Assembly (NCBI GenBank): GCA_050084985.1
Contig: JBITNC010000001.1
Span: 70,308,001 to 70,372,000 of the forward strand
Source of the DNA: Nageia nagi
Taxonomy: Eukaryota > Pinophyta
DNA length: 64,000 nt
Direction: 5' to 3'
Below, in pieces: positions 24,179-35,765 of this stretch; within the stretch, counting starts at the first letter, position 1; each line of letters starts with the position of its first letter. The translations under genes were made by a program, and so were the position numbers. A model generated the notes under the pieces. The model saw nothing but the letters and a program-made list of their open reading frames with translations, made no database searches and was not told the DNA's origin.

Positions 24179-24370
24179 AGAGCACTCAAGGAGAATCATC
24201 ATAAATCACATATTGAAAAGTAAGAAAAATAAAAGTTTGAGTTAAATTGGATAAGTCCTTACATAATAAAGATGAAGTATCCAAATAATGCATATAGGTT
24301 AGCAATATTTGATGGAAAAATTGATAAATTCTCAACTAATACAAAGCACCTCAAGCCTTTTTATGCCTAA
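24179..24370 (+). pseudogene. gypsy integrase C-terminus, displaced by copia
   Basis: Directly beyond the copia 3' LTR the reading frame shows YPNNAYRLAIFDGKIDKF followed by HLKPFYA and a TAA at 24368-24370. This is the usual end of Tat/gypsy integrase (xNAYxLxxxDG…NxxHLKxFY). Finding it 14.3 kb from the rest of integrase proves that the copia element inserted inside the gypsy gene and fixes the relative ages. Confidence 0.8.
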
Positions 24371-25909
24371 AGGAAGCTTATCACATAGGTTCTAGAGGTC
24401 ATCCTTCAATCATTCATCAATGCAAAGGTCATGAATTAGGATCCTAGCTCTGTTTCCATTTTGTTAAGCTAGCATTCACACTAGCTTTGTATCTAAATTT
24501 CATCATTGAACTCAATGCTTGTACTAATGTTCTTATTATATTTTAGATAAAAATAAAAATCATAGGGATCAGGGGTCACATTCAGGTTAGATAAGACATG
24601 TGGCAGTTTCATATTAGAGTCATTCAATTATCATCCACAGACCAATGATATTGGTTCAATCAATCGTATAAATGATACCTTAGGTAGTCTCATTTCATTA
24701 TCAAACACCACACATAGATCAAAACACCACACATAGATCAAACCTCTCAAAGCAATTATACCTAAATCATAATAAAATTGCAATATCATAATCAAAATGA
24801 GGCTCAATGCCCATAATACCTTTTGCACCTATGCTAGCATTTTTGCATCAAATCAATCGATTCATCAAAGGTAAGTGTAGGTATCATTTCCTACTCTCTT
24901 ACCTCTACATTCATGATCATAATTCAATCATTTCATGCGTAGTCATTTACTTGATACACTATGTCCTTGTTAGGTGGACATTAAATAACCATCACTATTT
25001 TATGATCATTTGGTTGGAGCCAAACCAACCATTTTCTTGGGTTAGCTTGGTGATTGGGACTACACTAATCATAAGTCTAATCAATCTAATGGCCATATTA
25101 TCACTGATACTATAATCATGCATGATTGGAAAATATTCAAACCAGTCACCTTTAATAAATCTAAGAACGGGGCATGTACCTCATAACAATAAATGACATA
25201 TCATATAACATGGTTGGAAAATATTCAAACTAACCATTTCTTCGAGTCACCTTTGTTGGTTGGGTCTCAACTAACCTCCATCTTTGAGCCACCTTTATTG
25301 ATTGGGTCTCAACTAACCATCACCATGTAATTCATTATGATTCATATATTGCAACTAAGAATGGGGCATGTATCTCATGAATATGTTTTAAACATATATG
25401 GTTATGGTTGCATGTGTTCCATCTAGAAATGGGGCATGTACCTCATGATGATGTAAACACACCTTTATCATGATTTTTTATGTATGCATCTAAGAATGAA
25501 ACATTTAGTATTTTTATATTTAGTATTCTCAAGATGATGTATGCATATTATATTTATTTCATCCTTGCTCCATTATTGCTATATCATTTGTGATGAAATG
25601 TTATGATGTTTACTCTTATTATCATTGCTATATCTTTTATGAGTTAATAACTACATATGTGCTTGGAAATGTGTGCCTCACATTTTCATGTTTCATTCTT
25701 TGCTCTTGGTTGATTTTCTAACATGCAAGCCATTACATCTCACAACTAAGGCAAAGAGGGAGTAATATACATCATCATTCCATGATGATTTAGACAGTTC
25801 TAAGACTAAACTAGGGAAGTATCAATTTTTTCTTATCTTTACCTTTACTTCCTTTGCAAGCATAATGTTATGTCAAGATTCAATATCATTATACTTACAA
25901 ATGGGGGCA
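24371..25909 (+). other. gypsy 3' untranslated region with short repeats
   Basis: No coding capacity recognised. Contains spaced copies of GGGGCATGTAYCTCATGA (near 25170, 25365, 25435, with a decayed one near 25495) and two copies of an ACTAACCATCNCC/TTGGTTGGGTCTCAACTAACC-type stretch (about 25245-25325). It ends in a purine-rich tract at 25898-25909 (AAATGGGGGCA) immediately before the 3' LTR, the expected plus-strand primer. Confidence 0.55.
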
Positions 25910-26154
25910 TGTTATTTAATCATATTTTAGTCATATATTATCCTTATTATCGCATATTTCTTAGGTTGTATTCTTATTTTTATTTTAGGTACATCGAGAT
26001 AACTTCAACCAATATTCAAAAGGTCAAATGGTAATATCACGCTTAATATAAATGTAAGTATCTCTAACCTGAGAAAAGCATGTAAAGATTACATCTTGAT
26101 AGTTGGTACCCTACTCTTGGGTGTTTCTAAACATCGCCTATTGAGAGTAGAACC
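25910..26154 (+). repeat. gypsy 3' LTR, left part
   Basis: Starts TGTTATTTAATCATATTTTA after the purine tract and follows the 5' LTR to GAACC at 26150-26154, where similarity stops abruptly. The corresponding 5' LTR site reads GAATC then TTATTATCAC. Confidence 0.8.
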
Positions 26155-26439
26155 TATTATGCCTGCAAAAAACACCTAAAGATGCAACATTTTGGGAACT
26201 TTATTTTTGCAAAGGTAATGAAGGAAATTGCCTTGAGAATGACTAGACCAAGGCCAAGCTGAAGATTCAAAGTGGCTGAGTGATCAAGCAATGCATGAAA
26301 ATGCCCTAGAGTCATGAAGATAGTTCAACACATCTAATGGCCAACTTAAGGCATAATTTTAAGCAACATCTTATAGGATGCAATTTTGGGTCATAACAAC
26401 GATTGAGGAGGGAGTTTTTCAAGAAGTAGCCAACAAGGA

Positions 26440-27035
26440 GAAAAAGGTGCATTTTTGTAGAATTTGAGCTCAAGTATGGCTAGTGCAATAAAAATAAGCA
26501 TTTTTGTTAAAGTTTGAGTCCTGGAGTAATGGAAGTAGTTAAGGTGACAAAAATGAGCATTTTTGTCAAGTTTGAGCCCGAAAAGCTCAAAAGTGGCAAG
26601 TATGATAGAAAAGTGCATTTTGGTCAAGTTTGAGCCCAAAGATGGTCAGTATAGTGAAAATATGCATTTTTACACAATTTGAGCCTAGAAAGCTCGAAAA
26701 TGAAAAATGGGAAATTGAGCTCAAAATGATTAAAAATGCTAGAAATACAAGATATGGTCATTTTTCACACTTTGGGCCCAAATACTAAAAATGATTAAAA
26801 ATGATGAGTTTGAGCTTGAAAAGGTGAAAATGATCTTTTTTGCACTGTTTGAGCTCAAAAATCATTAAAACTGCAAAGTTTGAGCTCAAAGGTACTGAAA
26901 GGGGCATTTTGATCAAGTTTGAGCTCAAGGTACTAGAAAGCGCATTTTGATCAAGTTTGAGTTCAAAAACATCAGGAATGGTCAAAAATACACATTTTGA
27001 GTTTGAAATGGATAGAAAATGCAAGTTTGAGTACC
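26440..27035. repeat. Irregular AAGTTTGAGCYC repeats
   Basis: GCATTTTNGTCAAGTTTGAG blocks start near 26449, 26498, 26557, 26614, 26663, 26903 and 26942, 39 to 59 bp apart in the well-preserved parts. Purine-rich on the plus strand. They precede the 183-bp array in the same insertion. Confidence 0.7.
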
Positions 27036-27044
27036 TCTAGCCTT

Positions 27045-28620
27045 AGGCACATTTTTTCAAGGTATTAAAGATCCAAATAAGGGGAAAATGGTGCATGTTT
27101 CTTAAAGATAAATACAAATGGTGTTGGAAATCAAGTCTAAGAGCATTATTGAGGATATAAGATGAATTCTATCATAATTAAGATTTGAAATTTTTGATTT
27201 TGACCAAGTCTAAGGCATTCAAATCTTGGGCACTATTTTTCAAGCCTATGGGAAATCCATAGAAGTGTTTTTTAGCTCCTAGATTGAGAAAGAAAGAGTG
27301 GAAATGCATCAAAAGTCAAGTTTAAATGCATATATGGATGGAAATATGGTTCTAAGGCACTTTAGGTCTCAAATTGTTTTATTTTGAGTAGGTTTAGACC
27401 CCTTGAAGGTAGGTGCAAGTTTTCAAATGTTTCCAAATCCAATGGGCTGATTTTTAGTGCCTATATTGATAAGATGATAAGTTTTTTGCTTAAAAATCAA
27501 GTTTAGATGCTTGGGGACAAGGAAAAGATCATTCTAAGAACATTTGACACTCAAAATTTTTGATTTTGAGTACTTTTGAGTATAATAAAGGTTAGGTGTA
27601 GGTTTTCAATGCTATGGAATTGCATTGGAGTGAAAACTAGCACTTAAAATGAGAAAATTTGATAAATTTTGATCAAAACACAATTTTGAGGGGTCCATTG
27701 CAAGGAAGAGATGATTTTGAGCACATTTAGGTCTTGGAAAAAGCAAATTTGAGTATTGTTTGAGCAATTATAGGATAGGCATAATTTTTTAAATGATTAG
27801 AAATCCAATGGAGTGAAAATTAACACCTAACTTGGAGAGAAAAGTGCAAATTTATTTGAAAATCAGTTTTGACCCCTTAATTACAAGGAAATTAGCATTT
27901 TGAGCACATTTAACACTTAAAAATTTTGAATTTGAGCAAGGGAAAGGTACTCAAATCCTTGGCATAGTTTTTCATGCCATTAGAAATTCATAGACATGAA
28001 AGTCAGCACCTAACATGAGGAGATTGATAAATTTTTGATCCAAATTTGAATTTTATGACATAAATTGATGGAAAATGCCATTCTAATCATCTTTAAACCT
28101 TCAAAATTTTGATTTTGAGTTATGTAAATGAACCAAAAAGCTAGGCACAATTTTACTATTGATTGGAAATCCATAGTGATGAAAACTAACACCTAACATG
28201 AGGAGGAATCATCAATTTTTCTCAAAAATCAAAATTTTTGATATCTAGGCATGAAAGGGGGTATTATAAGAACATTTAGGTCTACAATTTTTCAATTTTG
28301 ACCAATGGAAATGCCCTAAAAGGATAGGCACAATTTTTCATTCCATTGTTCTTATAGGTCTACAATGTTTCAATTTTGACCAATGGAAATGCCCTAAATG
28401 GATAGGCACAATTTTTCATGCCATTGAAGAATCCATAGACATGAAAACTAGCATGTAAATGCATAGAGAAAGCTCAAAATCTCGCCAAAAGTTGAATTTT
28501 TGCACTTGATTGGATGAAGGAAGTGAAAAGAAGCTCATTTAAACTTTGAAAATTTTAATTTTTAACAAAGGAAGTGCCTCAAAAAGTTAGGCATAGGTTT
28601 GCAAGCCAATAGTGTGTTTT
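27045..28620. repeat. 183-bp tandem array
   Basis: The landmark AGGCAYA (reduced to GGGCAC, AGGTGC or TGGCAT in some units) falls at 27045, 27228, 27411, 27594, 27777, 27960, 28143 and 28326, each exactly 183 bp from the last. A 78-bp partial duplication then gives 28404, followed by 28589. Each unit has the same order: AGGCACAATTTTTCA, GAAATCCATAGACATGAAAA, CACCTAACATGAGG, then TTTTGATTTTGAG. Units differ a lot in sequence yet keep length. Confidence 0.9.
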
Positions 28621-29473
28621 CAAGCCTAAAATCATTAAAGAGCATGCAACATGCACTTCATGAGCACCTTTTAGGGAAAATTAACCCTAAGTAGCATGCA
28701 AAAGGTCCAAAAACTCTACAAATACCATCCTAAACCTTGCATTTTATCCATAACACTCTCCTTGATCATCCATGCATCCATTTTTTAGCAAAATCCTCAC
28801 AAAACATCATAAACTTGCTCAAAAACTCAAAATTTGATCACAAGATCCAAAATAGCTCCAAACCTTTTCAAAAAATTTCAAGAACCTTATAATATCATCC
28901 TCCATCCATTCATTAGGTCAAATCCACTTTTTAAATTTCTTCCAAATTTCAGACCCCCTATCTTTTTGCCATTTTGAACCATTTTAGACCTATTAAAAAG
29001 CTTGAAAAAAAAAAAACACTTTTTTGAGGCCCCAAAACTTTCAAATTTTGGATGATTCAGAGTTGGAAGTGAATACCAAAGTGGTATACCTTACATAAGA
29101 GAGCAACCTCCATCATTCACTTCACCCTAAGGAAGCTTGATGACCCCTTTTCATCCCCATCTTTCCAAGCTTTGAAGCTACCAAAAGACCTTTCAAAAAT
29201 GAATACATGGGCTAAAAACCAACAAGTTAATTTAGACACTAAAAACTAAATATTTTTCTTTGATACTTGGCCACAAACCTCCTAGATTTATTTTCCAACA
29301 CCCCATGTACTTGTTTCCTAATTCCAACGAACTTCAAAATTCTTGAAAATCCACTTAGCCTCCTAAAAACCCAAAAAAGGCCAAAAATTGAATATCTTAT
29401 TTTCTCTCCAAAATCACTCCAGAGACACCTAATATCACTCCCAACACCTTGTTGTATTCCATAGGCCATAAGC
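28621..29473. other. Leader between array and decayed frames
   Basis: C- and A-rich on the plus strand, no gene. A 12-A run is at about 29007-29018. The overlapping opposite-strand frames at 29239-29475 look like chance. Confidence 0.4.
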
Positions 29474-30770
29474 AATGAGTAATTCTAAGAGGAACAAGGA
29501 GCTCCAAATGGAGAGACTTGTGAGGGATAATGCAATCACCATTGAGAAAAGAGGGAAGAATGCCTTCCCTACAATCGTGCTAGTAGATGGCCTTGGTCAG
29601 ATCTAGATTGGGCACACACTAATCCCATCAAGACATTAGAAAAGATGGCCAAGATCCCAAATGAATAGTTGCTCAATGACACGCTTAGTCTTGGATCATC
29701 AAAGCATCCATGATCCTGTATGTTGCTCCATTCCTAGAGTTGTGCCTTGAGGTAGCCATATACTACAATATAAAGGAGATAATCCTCCTTTATACATAAG
29801 GTTCTAAGATACTAGATTTCATGATAGAGGGAATAGAGAGTGCCTTTGCATGGAGCAATGAGGGTATCATATTCACCATGATAGATTTTGTCAAATTATT
29901 CAAAAGGATGACAAATTCAAGGAATCTAATCAAAGATTGGTTGGTGGATGAGTGCAAAGATGTCAAGGTGAAGGTCTTAAGCCAACCAAAGAGGACAAAC
30001 TTCTATTTGATTGTCTTTACCATCATCAACATGCTATGTAAGATAATAGGGAAAGAGAATTATCAAAGGTTTAGGAAGGAGTTTGTTGGCTTCATACATT
30101 AGATTAGCAAAAGCAAAGAGATTAGATGGAGCAAGGTGATTAGTGATTGCATGGACCAATAGTTATCCAAGATCATAGAAACCAAAATATTTTACATGAG
30201 CTCTTACTTGGTATTCTTTCTCCTACATGGAAAGAACAGAAAATCTACCATAGTAGATACCAAGTACCTATTTGATCCAGAAATGCCAATATAGTGGAGT
30301 TACCATAGATTTTAGGTGGAAAATTAGTGGGATAAATTCAAAATGATGAATGATGGATTCAAGTACTAGATATATAAGGAGATAAAGGGGACCGCCCATA
30401 TGACCAAAATTTTATAGGTGGCAATCCAAGCTCTTCGAAGACATGCAAATTTCTATCTTGAAGAGATGGATGCTACATACATTAGGTCTACGAGTTGGTC
30501 AAAGCACCTTATAGACTTCCTCATTAAGCAAGTGATTAGTTCATATTGATGGAACTTTGTATATGCTTATTGTACCTTCATGATAAAGTTTGGTGTAAGA
30601 AAGGTACCACCACTTGTAAGTTACCCATCAACATAGGAAAGTATCAATGCACTTCCTGACAACAAGTTAAGATAATGAAAATGAAGTTGGTTTACTACAA
30701 CTTCATAGTAGAACTTATAGTGGATTACTATGACCCTGAGGGTATAATTGATGCATTGTTTAAGAAGACT
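29474..30770 (+). pseudogene. Unrecognised decayed coding region, part 1
   Basis: From an ATG at 29474, an open start MSNSKRNKELQMERLVRDNA runs about 40 codons before a TAG. Further open blocks follow: 29821-30102 (93 residues, with FVKLFKRMTNSRNLIKDWLV and a hydrophobic FYLIVFTIINMLCKI stretch) and about 30415-30545 (ALRRHANFYLEEMDAT, SWSKHLIDFLIKQV). Codon-like composition and blocks that stay open between single stops suggest a former protein of several hundred residues. I do not recognise its family. It has no RT, integrase, protease or zinc-knuckle motif. Confidence 0.4.
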
Positions 30771-31157
30771 TGATAAATTGATTATCCCCATAAGTCCCTA
30801 GGAAAGCTTGAAAGGTACAAAAATGTCAATGATACAGAGTAGATCAAGGAGATAAATAGTGACTTGGTACTATAAGATAAGCTTTTATAGACAAAAATCA
30901 AGAAGAAGAAGAGAGGTCTGCAAGAGGAGAACACAATAGCCAGGATACATCCTTCGATAATCCTTAAGAGGAATCCCTCGATTTTGTATCTACCTCCACC
31001 AATCTCACCTTTTGTGAGGTTGACATAGGGGCAATATGGTCAATACAATATTCTTATTATCCAACTAGAATAAACTATTGATCATACTGTACAAGGATTA
31101 TCATAAGAGATAAAGAGCACAAAAGAGACTAGTGGCACTTCACACCCATATAAACGC

Positions 31158-31630
31158 TTGAAGAAGTTGATGGAAGTCTCTCCCAAAGTTCCATATCGAG
31201 ATGGACAATTATATTATTCTATCCCTAGTTCTCTTGCTTCTCCTCCTTTTAGTGATAGAGAGGATGAATATGAAGTTGGTGAAGGAGATGTCTTGAGAAA
31301 GCCCTTAGAATATGACCGGATACAAGAAATACCTTACATCTCAAACGATGAACTAGAGTCATCAGTTGAAGAGATACTGATCATAAATCCTCATATAATG
31401 GAAGAACTTGTACAAGTAACAAGACCTACCTCTACGTGGGCTTCTACACCTCAATAACCAAAGAAGACACCTCCACCTTAGAGAAAACCTCCACCTTACT
31501 CCAAGAAGGACTTCAACATCTATGGGAGTAGCTTCCTCATCAGGAGGTGATGGAGGAAATGCGGAGGATGAAGGTGAAAATAAATATCAGAGGAAAGAGG
31601 ATGAACACCAAGGGAATCTCAAGAGATAAG
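31158..31630 (+). pseudogene. Unrecognised decayed coding region, part 2
   Basis: Open block 31158-31457 (99 residues): acidic and Pro/Ser-rich (PPFSDREDEYEVGEGDVL), ending VTRPTSTWASTPQ. It continues after a stop as Pro/Gly/Glu-rich sequence. This resembles the disordered linker of a gag-type protein, but nothing specific can be claimed. It lies in the same insertion and on the same strand as part 1. Confidence 0.35.
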
Positions 31631-32726
31631 TGGTTACAGTTGTTGATCCTGAATCGAGTTATAATTTCAACATGGAGGCACTTCTAAATAATTTAAGAGT
31701 ATATCATCCATTTGAAGCCCATGCCAACCTTGAAGTTGATCAAGATTCAGATACTAAACTTGAGCATAAAGCCACTTATATCTTGATGAAGGATAACTCC
31801 ATCGTCACTGATATTACTGTTGCATGAAGAAAAAGAAATGCCAGTGGGGACTTTATATTAGTGGTAGAAATAAAAGAGGAACCATGTAAAAAGATTGAGT
31901 CTATGGGTAGACAACATGCAATAGTCACAAATTTTGTGGTGCTAATGAAGGAGAACACTTCACAAAATATAGAGCTTAGGGAGCTTAAGAGAGAATTGGA
32001 TGGGCAAAAGAAGTTGATAGTAGATATCCAAGCTACTAACCTGATAGTTGAAGACATCAAAAAGGAGATTTCCTTGAATACTAAGATTCAAGCAATCAAA
32101 GAAGAGTGGATAAAGGATACCAAAGAAGTCATCTAAGAGTTATTCTTAGGAATAACTATTTTTTTATTCAAGATACCAAATTGTTCACTGTTCAAGGCAA
32201 GATCCATGAACTGATTACTAGGTGAGGTAATAGTTATCCAGTGATGCATGATTTAAGGAGGAAAATTTCTAGCAAGCCAATAATACTAGAGTACTATCAT
32301 CAATTCCTTTACTAGTATGATTGGCTATTCTATACTATCATGAAATATAAGGATTTCATCCAAGTTCGAGAAAATTTCAAAGAGGACATGAAAAGAAAGC
32401 TAGAAGAATACAAGTTTGATCTGAAGTTGATCAAGGAAGAAGGATGTAGCAGGGACTATGGTACAATGATGAATGAAGTCCAGCTGATGATTGCAAACTA
32501 TGTCAAGATTGAGGATATCAATATCCTTAAATCTAAAAAATATATCAAGTATGGAAGCGATATGGTAGTATGGTGTACCAAGATGAAGAATACTTCAAAG
32601 ATCATTAATGCGTATCTATTGGTGAATGAAGGAATAATGGAAATTCCCAACATTGGAATAAAAAATACAAAAACCTTCATGGCACTAACTTCAAGGTATT
32701 CATCGCATCACATGTGCAATATGTAG
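31630..32726 (+). pseudogene. Unrecognised decayed coding region, part 3 (coiled coil)
   Basis: Three consecutive open blocks: 31630-31827, 31861-32136 and 32340-32726. The second (91 residues) is strongly charged with heptad-like spacing (IELRELKRELDGQKKLIVDI and IKKEISLNTKIQAIKEEW), a probable coiled coil. The third (128 residues) is Lys/Met-rich with FIQVRENFKEDMKRKLEEY near its start. Together with parts 1 and 2 they may be one gene. Function unknown. Confidence 0.4.
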
Positions 32727-33867
32727 ATTAGCCATCATGATTATAGTTATGTTTGAAAATTTTGTAGATTAGTTAGTGGAGAAAGTTGAGCACTAAAACT
32801 CGACTAACCCTGATCTCATGATCAATTAGCCTATCAAGTAGAGCACCAAAATTCAATTAACTTAGTCGTAGGAGGTAAATATGTAATATTTTAATATTTT
32901 TTATAGAATTAGAGAAACACTTGGGAATTATAGAAATTTTATAAATAGACCCTAGGGGTCACTTTTATGTAGAATGAAAATTTGGAGAAAAAGTTCAAAA
33001 TTTTTATAAGGGAAGATAATTTTGGAAAATTTTGTGTAACTCTTTTGCATGCTAATACAAAGTGGTGACTTATTTTCTCAAGTAATTTTGTTATTCATGG
33101 AGTGGTGAATGAGATTTCTTTTATGGTTTTCTTTCACAGTTTGAATGTTTTCATTTCTTTCCTTGAAAACTTTCAAGTTTTAGGAAAAAATAGTAGTTCA
33201 AATTTGCAAAAATATTTCAAATTGCTTTAATTTTACTATCTTTTGCTTCTTTTACAATGAAACAAATATATTTTGAAACTATTTCTTTTCTACATCTTAT
33301 TTGAAGCTCTCATTCAAACATGGTTCTAGAAGCTCACATTCTACACTAAGTTTCTTTGATTGCATCGGTCCCACTCATGGAGTACCGATAATCAATCTCA
33401 CCTTGTGCTCTAGATTCAAAGCTAATTAGAAAATAGTCATTAATTTGAACTAGATTGAATGAATGCGAACTTCATGATTGATTAGAAATATCTTATTTTA
33501 TACAATGCTTTGTTATGAAAATTGTCTTGTGCAATAACTAGTATTGGATTTTATTTTTATTTGATGATTTTTATCCTTCTTGCATTATTTTTTTTACAAA
33601 ACTAGAGCAACTTTCAATCATTGCAAAAACACCTTGTCCCTTAAAAAAATGTGAGTTAATAACCTCTACCTCTATCAAACCAATTGAGTTCATTCTCCTG
33701 AATGATATAAAATTGTACTACTTCAACAGGAACATGAACAAACCTTGGGGTTTTAATCCTTTCAAGAGGAGGTAAGTTATGTTATCTCACCTAAATGTTG
33801 GGTGCTTGTCCCTTCTTTATTATGTGCAAGCAATCATAGATCAGTAGGAAAGGTTTCTATCCCAACA
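32727..33867. other. AT-rich tail of the 7.7-kb insertion
   Basis: Non-coding. Contains an LTR-promoter-like stretch, TTTTATAAATAGACCCTAGG near 32940, with AAATTTTGTGTAACTC downstream. This might be the U3/R of a single remaining LTR running to CCCAACA at 33867, but its partner is not found. Confidence 0.4.
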
Positions 33868-34363
33868 AAACCTTGTTATCACTCAAGTGAATATATATTA
33901 TCCATCTAGATGATCATATGCTTAGTTCTACTTGTCATCATATCTAATGTCATTGATCCTAATTGGTGAGCCTAATTCTTTCAGAACATTAATGCTTGCA
34001 CAAAGCTCTTAGAGATTATTACTTGTGCTGGTATTTCTTCTACAGTTAGGCTTGGGGTTCTCACAACAAGTTCACTACACTTCAATAAGTTCATTCACCA
34101 TATCCTCGATTATGACATAGGTAAGGACACATAGGTATTTATCTTTCACTTGATTCCTTTCTCTTTAGTGTGTTTAGTTTGTTTTACATCTTAACATCAA
34201 TGTAATTCATTGCTTTGTTACTTCACTATTATACTTATGTTATATTCCCTTATTCATGTATGTTTATTTGAGTTAATTAGCTTAGATAAATCATACTTAA
34301 ATTTTTATGTGTATTTAGTTCATTTAGGATAAAACCCAAGGTGTACCAAAATACATATCAACA
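33868..34363 (+). repeat. gypsy 3' LTR, right part
   Basis: Resumes with AAACC (target duplication of GAACC), then TTGTTATCACTCAAGTGAATAT, collinear with 5' LTR positions about 2975 onward. It ends ATATCAACA at 34363. Left plus right parts give about 741 bp against 738 bp in the 5' LTR, supporting a clean insertion between them. Confidence 0.75.
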
Positions 34364-34985
34364 TACACATTAAAATTCCTTAGGTTTTGATTCATTTTTA
34401 AAGGTATTCTTTTGAATCCCCTTTAGAGGATTCTCCCATTACTCTTGCCATCGACTCTCAAATTTTTACCATAAAATATTGAAAAATCTAAATGTAAACA
34501 CTTAACTACCCATACAATATTTTCAAAGGATGAAATATAATACCAAACATAAGAAGGATAGAAGGTTTTGAAAAAAAAAGCACATAATTTTCAACACTAC
34601 TAAAAAAGGTGAAATCACGTCTATGCAAGTGTTAGAATGTAGTGTTTTTTTATTTTTTATTTTATTGTTGTTTGTATCTTGATACCATAGATGATGTTAA
34701 ATGCTACTTCAAACTTAGCATCAACTTTAAAGACACTTAATGTCATCCCTAGCATTAGCCCTAGTGTCAAAAAGTCTCTAGCATTAAAACAATCGCTATA
34801 TGCATGGGGTTTTATGATATATGCACAGGGTTTACATTATATGCATGGGGTATGTAAACTTGATATATGCATAGATTATCTAAACTTGATATACATATGG
34901 AGGGCATTGGAGGTTGCAAATTTGATGGGCATCAAACTTTATGCAAAGCCCTCAAGGCATAGATGGTGTGGGGTTATCAGCACCT
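34364..34985. other. Flank right of the gypsy nest
   Basis: Begins with the second TACA. No gene is recognised; the open frame 34691-34987 is partly made of reiterated ATATGCATGGGG words (34795-34895) and has no domain. Confidence 0.4.
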
Positions 34986-34989
34986 AAAC

Positions 34990-35765
34990 CCCTCCTCACT
35001 GATGATGCATATCCTACCTTCGTAATGCCCCCCCCACGTGCATCCTTTCTGACATATTTTAGATGTAGTACATGTCATAAGTCAGAAAAAACCATTTTTT
35101 GACAACAACAAGGGAAAATCACAAGGCAGTTCTTTTACCATTTTTATTATTTTTGTTAGGTATAATTGCAAGATGATCATACCAAACTGCCTTGTGATTC
35201 TACCATGATTTTTTTGATTTATTCAAGTATAACCACAAAGTGATTATACCAAATTGCCTTACAATTATACCATAACTTTTTGATTTAGTCAGGTATAATC
35301 ACGTTGAATTTCCTTGCGATTATATCACCATTTTTTATTCTTGTACCAAACTACCTTACGATTAGATCTAACTTTTTTTATATTTTTCCTAGGTATAATT
35401 GCAATGTGATCATACCAAAATGCCTTTGATTAGACTTGACTTTTTTTATTATTCTTGGGTATAATCACATCTTTTTTTGTGCCAATTTTTTGAAATTTTT
35501 TTAAGTATAACCACATTGCGATTATACTTATGAATTTTTTTATTTTCTCAAGTTTAATCGTAATGCAAATATACCAAACCACCTTGCGATTATATCCTAA
35601 ATAGAATTTTTTATTTCTATTAGGTATAATTGTAATGTGATTATACCTTTTTTAGTATAATCACTTTGCAATTATACCAATTTTATATTAAAAAAAGAAA
35701 AGTGTGGATCTCAAGATGCAATCAATAAAATTTAAAATTTCATGGATCTCAATGTGGCTTTTGGG
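34990..35765 (+). repeat. Palindrome-rich dispersed repeat, copy 1
   Basis: The core (about 35130-35690) is a degenerate tandem array of roughly 60-80-bp units built from GGTATAATC…GATTATACC half-sites, so each unit is nearly palindromic. Left flank TCTGACATATTTTAGATG…GTACATGTCA and right flank GATCTCAAGATGCAATCAAT both have counterparts, in reverse orientation, around the array at 52690-53045. Shared flanks on both sides show a discrete mobile or duplicated unit. No coding capacity, and no terminal repeats identified. Confidence 0.7.

Larger units (their letters stand above)
26155..33867 (+). mobile_element. Unclassified 7.7-kb insertion in gypsy 3' LTR
   Basis: Inserted between GAACC (26150-26154) and AAACC (33868-33872), a 5-bp duplication with one mismatch; the 5' LTR has the single site GAATC. 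The right end CCCAACA is LTR-like; the left TATTATGCC would be TG with one G-to-A change. I find no direct terminal repeats, RT or integrase. From left: reiterated AAGTTTGAGCYC motifs, an exact 183-bp array, an AT-rich leader, several decayed open frames (29474-32726) and an AT-rich tail. It could be a very large non-autonomous LTR element with one LTR lost. Orientation is assumed from the open frames. Confidence 0.55.
2744..34363 (+). mobile_element. Ty3/gypsy Tat-lineage element, multiply interrupted
   Basis: Outer element of the nest. It has a 738-bp 5' LTR (2744-3481), gag, protease, RT, dual RNase H and integrase in gypsy order, a purine tract before 25910, and a 3' LTR of about 741 bp after removing the insertion at 26155-33867. 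A 4-bp TACA lies on both outer edges (2740-2743 and 34364-34367). The zinc-knuckle spacing, the LPYDIL protease end and the second, archaeal-type RNase H point to the Tat/Ogre lineage. All frames carry many stops. Foreign insertions account for about 22 kb of the 31.6 kb. Confidence 0.8.
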
